From: Methylobacterium sp. J-078
GTDB taxonomy: Bacteria; Pseudomonadota; Alphaproteobacteria; Rhizobiales; Beijerinckiaceae
NCBI RefSeq assembly: GCF_022829285.1
Contig: NZ_JAKSYI010000024.1
Coordinates: 16,617-80,616, forward strand
Direction of reading: 5' to 3'
DNA length: 64,000 nt
In this document: piece after piece, positions 1 to 7,899 of the stretch
Layout: the number at the start of each line of letters is the position of its first letter
Numbering within the stretch: the stretch's first letter is position 1
Program-made: the position numbers and the translations under genes
The notes under the pieces: model-generated
The model's database searches: none
The model's input: only the letters and a program-made list of their open reading frames with translations
Told to the model about the DNA's origin: nothing

Positions 1-2869
1 TCGGGTCGGTGACGTCGGTCGGCCCGTAATGGCGTGGGAGGTAGACGCACATCGTCGTCCCGACGCCGACCTCGGAATAGATCCGCACCTGACCGCCCGA
101 TTGGCGCACGAAGCCGTGGATCATCGACAGGCCGAGCCCGGTGCCCTGGCCAATGGGCTTGGTCGTGAAGAACGGCTCGAACACCTTCGCGGCGATTTCG
201 GGCGTCATGCCGGTGCCGGTGTCGGTCACGCAGAGCGAAAGGTACTGCCCCGGTTCGAGGTCGCGTGCGCCGCCGACATGCCGGTCGATCCACTTGTTGG
301 CGGTCTCGATGGTGATCCGCCCGCCATCCGGCATCGCGTCCCTGGCATTGATGCAAAGGTTGAGAAGCACATTCTCAAGCTGGCTCGGGTCTACCAGGGC
401 CGACCACAACGCGGGCGTCCCGACGACCTCCAAGGCGATCTCGGGCCCGATGGTCCGCCTGATGAGTTCCTCCATACCGGCGATCAGACGGTTCACGTCC
501 GTCGGCTTCGGATCCAGGGTCTGGCGGCGTGAGAACGCCAATAGCCGATGGGTGAGCGCGGCGGCCCGCCGGGAAGCCCCCTGGGCGGCGTTGACGTACT
601 TGTCGACCTCCGAGATCCGGCCCTGGCTGATCCGGGTCTGAAGGAGTTCCAGGCTGCCCGAGATCCCGGTGAGAAGATTGTTGAAATCGTGCGCGATGCC
701 GCCGGTGAGCTGACCGACCGCCTCCATCTTCTGGGACTGTCGCAGGGCTTCCTCGGCTTGGCTCAGCGCCTCGGCCTGGGCCTTCTCGGCGGTGATGTGC
801 CGGCCGGTCGCGTAGATGACGTCTCCGACGGGAGTGGCGACCCAGGACAGCCAGCGATAATCCCCGTTCTTGTGCCGGTAGCGATTCTCGAACACCGGCA
901 GGTCCTGTTCGGCCGCAAGGTGGAGCGCACCATCCGTCGGCCGTAGGTCGTCCGGGTGGATGAAGTCGAAGACGGTGGCGCCGACCATCTCCTCGGGTTG
1001 CCAGCCGAGGATCCGCATCGCCGCCGGGCTCACCGCGCGGAACACGCCCCTGGTGTCGATCACGCACATCAAGTCCTGCGAGGCGCCCCAGATCCGGTCG
1101 CGCTCACGGGTGCTTTCCTCGACGCGTTCCTCCAGCATGGCGTTGAGGGCCCGAAGGCGACGCTCGTCGCGCTTGCGCTCCGTCAGGTCGAGCATCGCTC
1201 CGATCATCCGCAGCGGCTCACCCCGCGGTCCTCGGACCATGAAACCGCGGTCGAAAACGTCGGCATACGTGCCGTCCGCACGACGGAAGCGATAGTCATG
1301 CGACCATTCGGAGTCGGTGCCGGCGATGGTCGCCCGGATGTCGCCCTCGACCCGAACCCTGTCGTCCGGATGGACATGGTCCAGCCACCACTCGCCGGTC
1401 GGCTCGACCGTCGAAAGGTCGTAGCCGTAGGTGGTGTGAAGAGCTTCGTTCCAGAGCACGTGGTTCGAGACGAGGTCCCAGTCCCAGATCGCGTCGTTCG
1501 TCGCCTGGGTGACGAGGCGATAGCGTTCCTCGGCGGCTCTGACCGCGAGCCCGGCCCGCTTCCGAGTGGTGACGTCACGGACCGTTCCGACGAAGCGAGC
1601 GGGCTTGCCGTCGCGGAACACGGCCTGACCGCGCGCGGCTAGCCATTTCTCTTCCCCGGTGTGCAGGTCGTGGATGCGATACTCGATGATGACGGGCTCG
1701 GGGGCGTCCCCATCGAACGCGGCTCGGACCGCGCGATCAGTCGGCTCCCTGTCGTCGGGATGGAGAGCCGGCAGGAAGGTGTCGGCGTAGCTGACCTCCT
1801 CGTCGGCCCCCGCCCCGAACAGCTCGCGCACCCGGTCGTCCCAGGTCAGGGTATCGGCCACCGGGTCGTAGTCGAAGATGCCGACCCCGGCTGCTCGCAC
1901 TGCGAGCCTGAGGCGCTCCTCCGAGACCGCCAGGGCCCGCTTGATCTCCGCGGCGGCTTCCTCCGCCGTTCGCTGTTCGGTGCGGTCGCGCAGGATCTTG
2001 AGGTATCCGACGTGGCGCTCGTTGGCCTCGAACAGCGGCATCATCTCGCCGCGGGCGTAGAAGCGGGACCCGTCCTTGCGCATATGCCAGCGCTCGTCGT
2101 TGCCCGCACCCTTCACGCGCGCGACCGCCATCTCGCGCTCGGGAATCCCCTCCGCACGGTCCTCTTCTGTGAAGATGACCTCAGCGGATCGGCCATGCAT
2201 CTCGGCGGTGGACCAGCCGAGGATATTGACGGCACCGGCATTCCACTCGGTGACGAGGCCGCAGAGATCCGTGGTGATGATCGCGTAGTCCGTGGCGCCG
2301 TCGAGGATCTGGCGATGCCGGCGAGCGGCCTCTTCCGCCTCCGATGCCATTCGCTCGCGCGCGGTCGAGATCCGCCGCAACTCCATCTGCGCCATGACCT
2401 GACGGGCGAGACGTTCGAGACCCTCGGCCTGGGCGGGGCTCAGGCCCTCGGGCCGAGGGGTCCCGTCGATGACGCACAGGGTTCCGAGAGCCTGACCGTC
2501 AGGCGTCTCCAACCGGGCGCCGGCGTAGAAGCGGATGTACGGTGAACCGTTGACGAGGGCGTTCCCCCGGGTGCGCTCGTCCTCTCGAAGATCCGGGATG
2601 ACGAGGAGCCCGGGCCGACGGAGGGCATGGGCGCATACGGATTGATCGAGCGGCGTCTCGCAGGGATCGAAGCCGACCCTGGCTTTGAACCACTGACGAT
2701 CGCCGGCGACGAAGCTGACGAGGGCGACCGAGGTATCGCACAACAGGCTGGCGAGATGGACGACGTCGTCGAACCCCTCTTCCGCCGGTGTGTCGAGGAT
2801 CCCGTATCTTTCAAGCGCAGCGAGGCGAGCTTTTTCGTCGCCGGCGTCGTGATTCCCGTCCTGTGAAAT
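1..2869 (-). CDS. Multi-PAS hybrid sensor histidine kinase, 3' end beyond window
   Basis: Cytosolic sensor kinase that runs off the left edge, so its end and any receiver domain are not visible. Read on the minus strand it has an N-terminal GAF domain (about 2840-2400; ILDTPAEEGFDD, then DRQWFKARVG), four PAS domains, a HisKA region (QSQKMEAVGQLTGGIAHDFN, phospho-accepting His near 688) and an HATPase_c domain (GTGLGLSMIHGFVRQSGG) up to base 1. The kinase core closely matches the neighbouring hybrid kinase at 3720-7118, so the two are tandem paralogues. There is no ATG, GTG or TTG in frame between an upstream in-frame stop near 3012 and the GAF domain. The best-placed start is an ATT at 2867-2869 (ISQDGNHDAGDEK). 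The start may therefore be a rare ATT codon, a mutated ATG or a frameshift. The family call is firm; the start is not. Confidence 0.85.
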   Translation of the reverse strand, partial: MSQDGNHDAGDEKARLAALERYGILDTPAEEGFDDVVHLASLLCDTSVALVSFVAGDRQWFKARVGFDPCETPLDQSVCAHALRRPGLLVIPDLREDERTRGNALVNGSPYIRFYAGARLETPDGQALGTLCVIDGTPRPEGLSPAQAEGLERLARQVMAQMELRRISTARERMASEAEEAARRHRQILDGATDYAIITTDLCGLVTEWNAGAVNILGWSTAEMHGRSAEVIFTEEDRAEGIPEREMAVARVKGAGNDERWHMRKDGSRFYARGEMMPLFEANERHVGYLKILRDRTEQRTAEEAAAEIKRALAVSEERLRLAVRAAGVGIFDYDPVADTLTWDDRVRELFGAGADEEVSYADTFLPALHPDDREPTDRAVRAAFDGDAPEPVIIEYRIHDLHTGEEKWLAARGQAVFRDGKPARFVGTVRDVTTRKRAGLAVRAAEERYRLVTQATNDAIWDWDLVSNHVLWNEALHTTYGYDLSTVEPTGEWWLDHVHPDDRVRVEGDIRATIAGTDSEWSHDYRFRRADGTYADVFDRGFMVRGPRGEPLRMIGAMLDLTERKRDERRLRALNAMLEERVEESTRERDRIWGASQDLMCVIDTRGVFRAVSPAAMRILGWQPEEMVGATVFDFIHPDDLRPTDGALHLAAEQDLPVFENRYRHKNGDYRWLSWVATPVGDVIYATGRHITAEKAQAEALSQAEEALRQSQKMEAVGQLTGGIAHDFNNLLTGISGSLELLQTRISQGRISEVDKYVNAAQGASRRAAALTHRLLAFSRRQTLDPKPTDVNRLIAGMEELIRRTIGPEIALEVVGTPALWSALVDPSQLENVLLNLCINARDAMPDGGRITIETANKWIDRHVGGARDLEPGQYLSLCVTDTGTGMTPEIAAKVFEPFFTTKPIGQGTGLGLSMIHGFVRQSGGQVRIYSEVGVGTTMCVYLPRHYGPTDVTDP

Positions 2870-3225
2870 GGTCCCGCACCCTCGTCCCGGCCGTATGTCG
2901 GCGCCTCGACCAGGGGCGATACGCGACCCTTGCCAAACGCCTCGTGCGAACGAGCGAGCAAGGCGAAGGTTGCGGTCCTTACGCCTTCCGGCGTCGACCG
3001 GGTGCCCCCCCTAAGAGCAGGTTGTGTCCCATTAACGAAGAGCCGCCGGATCACGCCATGGTCTCCCCGGTACGATGATCCGTATGGCCGACGGGACTAT
3101 CCCGGCGTGGCACACGGGTTCTTCGGTATGGCCGCCGTGGTGGAGAGGGCGAGACAGACCAAGATCGCGGCCGCCGGGGCGGAGGTCCCTGAATCGGGAC
3201 CTCCGGAAGCGTTATGCGCCTCGGA

Positions 3226-3459
3226 TCACATGCCGCGGTTCATCATCCGCTTCTTCATCATGCGGCGCTTCATCATGTTCTTCCGCATCATGCGCTTCTT
3301 CATCATCATTCGCTCACCGCGGTCCATGCGGACCTGGGTGACGCCGCTCTCGGACTGAAGGCCGTTGACAGACATCGGGGCGGCGGTTGCCGAACCGGCC
3401 GCAAGGGCGATGCCGCCGAGGGCGGTCAAAGCGGTCAGGGCAAGGGTGAGCTTATTCAT
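3226..3459 (-). CDS. Small secreted Met/Lys/Arg pentad-repeat protein
   Basis: 77 residues. Residues 1-27 form a clear Sec signal peptide (LTALGGIALAAGSATAA, cleavage after ATA-A). After a short linker, residues 51-77 consist almost only of Met (12) and Lys/Arg (12), with a five-residue period: KKRMM, RKNMM, KRRMM, KKRMM. In DNA this is a 15-bp tandem repeat. AGGA lies 8 nt before the ATG. The exported tail should be strongly basic and rich in thioether sulphur. By analogy with Met-rich periplasmic proteins it might scavenge oxidants or bind copper, or act as a cationic peptide; this is inference only. It lies between two hybrid kinases of the same strand and has its own AT-rich upstream region. 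No family recognised. Confidence 0.7.
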   Translation of the reverse strand: MNKLTLALTALTALGGIALAAGSATAAPMSVNGLQSESGVTQVRMDRGERMMMKKRMMRKNMMKRRMMKKRMMNRGM

Positions 3460-3719
3460 AGGAGATATCCTGTTCGGTTAAGGTCTTATCCAACCCACTC
3501 AGCAACAGAATAATTCAATCGTTGTTCCAGGTAATATTAGATTAATTATTCTTCGTGAGATGATTTGATCAATACTCATCGAACGCTGAAGCCACAACTT
3601 GCAGCGCGAGGACATTTTTTCGTCACGTATCGGTACGGGACTTGCCGTCGATAAGTTTCAAGGCCGCGGGCCAGCCTGTCCGACGTCGTGCCCGGAACGC
3701 CATGGCCACCGGTCGACCG
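3460..3719. other. AT-rich intergenic region
   Basis: About 260 bp clearly richer in A+T than its surroundings, holding no recognisable gene. It lies upstream of the small Met-rich gene (minus strand) and downstream of the hybrid kinase that ends at 3720, so it should contain the small gene's promoter and possibly the kinase terminator. I could not assign -35/-10 boxes with confidence. Confidence 0.5.
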
Positions 3720-6700
3720 TCAGGTCGATGTGATCAGCTCCCGAATACGCGAAGCCAGGGCCTCCATCACGAACGGTTTCGTCAGAACGGCCATTCCCGG
3801 ATCGAGATGCCCATTCCCGACCACCGCATTCTCGGCGTAGCCGGTGATGAAGAGGACCTTCAGGCTCGGTCGAGCGACCCTGGCCGCATCGGCGACCTGG
3901 CGGCCGTTCATGCCGCCCGGAAGACCGACGTCGGTCACCAGCAGGTCGATGCGCACGTTCGAGCGTAGGACCTTGAGGCCCGCCGGACCGTCGGCCGCCT
4001 CGATGGCGGTGTAGCCGAGATCTTCCAGCACCTCGGTCACGAGCATCCGGACGGTAGGTTCGTCGTCGATGACCAGCACGGTCTGCCCCTGCTCGGCACG
4101 TGGCGCGTCGCCGAGGGAGCCAAGGGCGTCCGCCCCCTCGGCCTCGCCGTAGTGGCGCGGCAGGTACAGGCACATCGTCGTACCCTCGCCGATCTCCGAG
4201 TAGATTCGAACGTGCCCGCCGGATTGCCGAACGAATCCGTAGATCATCGAGAGGCCTAGGCCAGTGCCCTGCCCGATGGGCTTCGTCGTGAAGAAGGGGT
4301 CGAAGGCACGCTCGGTCACCTCCGGCGTCATGCCGGTACCAGTGTCCGAGACGCAGAGGGACAGGTACTGGCCGGGGGCCAGGTCGCGCTCCTTGGCTCC
4401 CCGGTCGTCGAGCCACTTGTTGGCGGTCTCGATGGTGATGCGTCCGCCGTCCGGCATCGCATCCCGGGCATTGATGCACAGGTTGAGAAGGGCGTTCTCA
4501 AGCTGCGGCGGGTCGATCAACGCGGGCCATAGCCCAGACGCGCCGACCACCTCCACATGTATCGCGGGTCCCACCGTGCGCCGGACGAGATCCTCCATCC
4601 CGCCGACGAGCCTGTTCACGTCGGTCGGCTTCGGATCGAGGGTCTGGCGGCGCGAGAACGCAAGGAGCCGATGCGTCAGCGCGGCCGCCCGCTTCGAGGC
4701 GCCCTGGGCGGCATTGATGTAGCGGTCGAGATCGGTCAGGCGCCCCTGTGCCATCCGGGTCTGGAGAAGCTCCAGGCTCCCCGAGATGCCAGCGAGCAGG
4801 TTGTTGAAGTCGTGTGCCAGGCCGCCGGTCAACTGACCGACAGCTTCCATCTTCTGCGATTGCCGGAGTTGCTCCTCAGCCCGGAGCAGCGCCTCGGCCT
4901 GCTCCTTTTCGGCGGTGATGTTCCGCCCGGTGGCGTAGATGAGATCGCCTTCCGGTGCCGCCGTCCAGGCCAGCCAGCGATAGCTCCCGTCCTTGTGGCG
5001 GTACCGGTTCTCGACCCGGGCGAGTTCGACGCCTATGGCCTCGTTGAGAGCCGAGACGGATAGTTCGATGTCGTCGGGATGGATGAAGTCGAAGACCGAC
5101 CGGCCGATCATCTCGCCCGGCTTCCATCCGAGGATGCGGGTCGCAGCCGGGCTCACGGCCCGGAAGGCGCCACCGGCATCGACGACGATCATCATGTCCT
5201 GGGAGACCTTCCAGGTACGGTCGCGTTCCCGGGTCCGCTCCTCGACGCGCCGTTCCAGGCTCGCGTTCAGTTCCACGAGTTCGGCGGCCTGCGCCTTACG
5301 CTCGTCGATGTCGGTGTTGGTGCCGACCCACTGGACGATGGCGCCGTCCGGCGACCTGACGGGTTCGGCACGGACCAGGAACCAGCGGAAGGCACCATCG
5401 GCCCGCCGGATGCGGAACTCGGTCTCGTAGACCTCACCGGTCGCGAGCGACCGGACCCAAGCTTCGCCGGCCGGGGGAAGGTCGTCGGGATGGACGATGC
5501 GGCCCCATTCCGTGATGCCGTCCAACGTGCCCGGTTGGGTACCGGCGTAGGCGTAGGCCTGCTCGTTGAACCAGAAGAGATAGCCGTCGGGCCGGGCGGC
5601 CCATACCTGGTTCGGGATGGCCTGAGTGAAGACGCGGAACTGCTCCTCGCTGGCCCGGAGGGCCCGCTCGGAACGAAGGCGCTCGGTCGCCACCCGTACC
5701 CGCCCTGCGACATCGCGCATCAGCGCGATCTCGGCCTCCGCCCATGGGCGCGCTTCGGCGTGGTTCACGAAGAACAGGGCCACGGACGCCCCCTGCTCGA
5801 CCAGGGGCATGTTGACGAACGCGCGTGCGCTCAGGCCCTCCAGGGCAGCCGCATTGTCCCGTGTGCGCGGGTCGACGGATGCATCCGACACGACGGCGGT
5901 CTCGCCCCGCTTCAGGTCCTCGATGTATGACCCGTAATCGCGAAACCGCAATACGCCCGCCAAGCTCAGGATGCCCGGGGCATTCCAGTCGCGCTCGATG
6001 GTGATGGTCTCCGCGACCTTATCGATCACGCCGTAACCGACCCGGCTCAGGCCAAGCATGGTCCCGACCACCTCGCAGGCCGTGTAGGCGAGCTCGTCCG
6101 GGTCTTGGATGTCGCGTATCCGGTCGTTGAGTTCGAAGAGCGTCGCGCGCCGTCTCTCCTCCTCCCGGCGGGCACGGTCGGCTTCGGCCCTCTCGGTGAC
6201 CTCGCGCACGATGCCGACGGCGCGGACGCAGCGTCCTTGTTCGTCGAAGAGCCCCCGTCCCTTTGACGCGAGCCAACGCACGATGCCGTCCTCCCGGCCT
6301 ACGACGCGAAACTCGACGTCCAGGTTTGCGCGCAGGCTGGGATCCAGCATGGCGGCGAACGCCACCATCGTCGCCTCCCGGTCGTCGACATGCAGTGCCT
6401 CTTCGAAGGTCGCGAGGCCGTAGGCGGCATCCGGCGAGAGACCGAACATCGCCTTGGTTCGTTGTGACCAGACCAAGCCGTCGGCAAGGACATCGAGGTC
6501 CCACGTCCCGATCTCCGCCGCCTCGGTGGCAAGGCGAAGAACCGTCTCGCTGAATCGGAGTCGATGGGCGCTGGTGGCCTGTTCCGCTGCCAGGTCGTCT
6601 TTCTCGCCCCTCAGGGCGATCAACTGCCGGGTGTCGGCGGTGACGTCGTACTGGCTGGCGAAGTAGTAGGCGACCTCGCCACCGGCATCCTCGACCGGGG

Positions 6701-7118
6701 CCAGAAGCAGCTGGTTCCAGAAGGTCGATCCGTCCTTTCGGTAGTTCAGGATAGCCAGATCGACGCCACGCCGTTCGGCGATGGCGGCCCGGATGCGCGC
6801 CACATCGCGCGGATCGGTGCCGGGCCCCTGCATGAAACGGCAGTTGTGCCCGATGATCTCCTCCGGCTCATAACCCGTCAGCCGGGCGAAGGCCGGATTG
6901 GCGAAGATGATCGGATTGTCGTGCTGCCGGGGGTCCGTGATGACCATCGGCATGCGCGTGGCACGCACGGCCGCCGCGAACGGGTCGGTGAGCCCGTTCC
7001 CGCCCGCGATTTCGGACAGGATGCGGTAGGTGTCGCTGCGGACCGTCTCCGCCCTTGCCGAGATCGCCTTGTCCATTGCCGAGATGCTTCTCACGCCTGC
7101 AGCCATGAGGGCACCCAT
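3720..7118 (-). CDS. LOV-PAS-GAF-PAS-PAS hybrid histidine kinase
   Basis: 1132 residues, no membrane segment. In order: a LOV-type PAS domain (about 45-165) with the flavin-adduct motif HNCRFMQ (Cys93); a second PAS (about 190-310); GAF (about 330-485); two more PAS domains (about 495-610 and 640-755); HisKA with phospho-accepting His near 768 in GGLAHDFNN; HATPase_c with GTGLGLSMIYGFVRQSGG; and a C-terminal receiver domain with acceptor Asp near 1063 (VTDVGLPGG). The LOV cysteine predicts blue-light or redox-sensitive flavin signalling; phosphate should pass from His to the internal receiver. The output partner is unknown. Starts at Met5 or Met15 are also possible, since no strong ribosome site marks Met1. 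Its core closely matches the kinase at the left edge of the window. Confidence 0.9.
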   Translation of the reverse strand: MGALMAAGVRSISAMDKAISARAETVRSDTYRILSEIAGGNGLTDPFAAAVRATRMPMVITDPRQHDNPIIFANPAFARLTGYEPEEIIGHNCRFMQGPGTDPRDVARIRAAIAERRGVDLAILNYRKDGSTFWNQLLLAPVEDAGGEVAYYFASQYDVTADTRQLIALRGEKDDLAAEQATSAHRLRFSETVLRLATEAAEIGTWDLDVLADGLVWSQRTKAMFGLSPDAAYGLATFEEALHVDDREATMVAFAAMLDPSLRANLDVEFRVVGREDGIVRWLASKGRGLFDEQGRCVRAVGIVREVTERAEADRARREEERRRATLFELNDRIRDIQDPDELAYTACEVVGTMLGLSRVGYGVIDKVAETITIERDWNAPGILSLAGVLRFRDYGSYIEDLKRGETAVVSDASVDPRTRDNAAALEGLSARAFVNMPLVEQGASVALFFVNHAEARPWAEAEIALMRDVAGRVRVATERLRSERALRASEEQFRVFTQAIPNQVWAARPDGYLFWFNEQAYAYAGTQPGTLDGITEWGRIVHPDDLPPAGEAWVRSLATGEVYETEFRIRRADGAFRWFLVRAEPVRSPDGAIVQWVGTNTDIDERKAQAAELVELNASLERRVEERTRERDRTWKVSQDMMIVVDAGGAFRAVSPAATRILGWKPGEMIGRSVFDFIHPDDIELSVSALNEAIGVELARVENRYRHKDGSYRWLAWTAAPEGDLIYATGRNITAEKEQAEALLRAEEQLRQSQKMEAVGQLTGGLAHDFNNLLAGISGSLELLQTRMAQGRLTDLDRYINAAQGASKRAAALTHRLLAFSRRQTLDPKPTDVNRLVGGMEDLVRRTVGPAIHVEVVGASGLWPALIDPPQLENALLNLCINARDAMPDGGRITIETANKWLDDRGAKERDLAPGQYLSLCVSDTGTGMTPEVTERAFDPFFTTKPIGQGTGLGLSMIYGFVRQSGGHVRIYSEIGEGTTMCLYLPRHYGEAEGADALGSLGDAPRAEQGQTVLVIDDEPTVRMLVTEVLEDLGYTAIEAADGPAGLKVLRSNVRIDLLVTDVGLPGGMNGRQVADAARVARPSLKVLFITGYAENAVVGNGHLDPGMAVLTKPFVMEALASRIRELITST

Positions 7119-7302
7119 GCCCCAATCGATAAGGGCTTATGGACGGATTCGGTGGTCGTCCACCATCCAAGGGATCTCGAAACCCATCTGCGACAGCTTT
7201 GCATCGGGGTGGGGCAGCGACTTTGCGTTGGCTGGGTCCTCGCGGCTCAAGGTCACCACATGGGAGGCGATGAGACCCAACGTTCGGGTGCGAAGCCTCC
7301 GA

Positions 7303-7654
7303 TCAGGCCGCGTGGTGCATGGCCTCCACGACATGGGAGGTGCTGTAGGGCTTCTGCACGAACAACCCGTGGTCAGGGCACCTCCCGGTCGGCGAGCCGC
7401 TGGCGTCCGGGCATCAGAACCAACCGTATGTCCGGCCAAACATCGTGGACGCGCCCAGCGAGGGTCACAGCGCAGATCGAGCCCGGCATGTCGATGTCGC
7501 TGAAGCGGACGTCCATGCCAAGCGTTCGTGAAGGATGAACCAGGCCCCGTCGGCGTGGCATGCCTCGACCACGAAGAAGCCGGCGTCCTTCAGCATCTCG
7601 TCCGCCAACGAGCGTACGAGGCCGTCAGCCTCGCCCACGAGAATGACCTAGGCG
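7303..7654 (-). pseudogene. Decayed single-domain response regulator (CheY-like)
   Basis: Minus-strand translation gives a receiver domain split over reading frames: VILVGEADGLVRSLADEML and FFVVEACHADGAWFILHERL, then in another frame DVRFSDIDMPGSICAVTLAG and VHDVWPDIRLVLMPGRQ, then in a third frame GLFVQKPYSTSHVVEA to a stop at 7303. The acceptor Asp (SDIDMPGS) and the lysine of VQKPY are still present. At least two frameshifts (near 7530 and in the C run near 7380) and a TAG directly before VILVGE mean no intact product. It lies directly downstream of nothing but the kinase promoter side at 7118, so it may once have been partnered with that kinase. No other gene recognised in 7119-7302 or 7655-7899. 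Confidence 0.75.
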
Positions 7655-7899
7655 TCGAGGAAACGTTTCTCCGATAGGGTTGGTCTACAGGCCGGGCCAG
7701 GTTCTGTTTTTGGCCTGACGAACGATTGCAAGGATGTCGTGTCGGAATTCATGCTTGGAATCCGCCGATAGGCGAAGAGAGCAGGATATCCAGGCGGACG
7801 AGTGAGCCCGATTCCGTTCGCTCTTAAGGTCACGGAAGCGTGATTTCGTGGTATCGGCACCGCCAGCACCTATCCGACGATTGCGGAGCCGTCGCCGGC

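Noticed and set aside
3226..3345. CRISPR-like or minisatellite array because of the 15-bp repeats
   Set aside because: The repeats are codons of the Met/Lys/Arg pentads with no spacers; they are a coding repeat.
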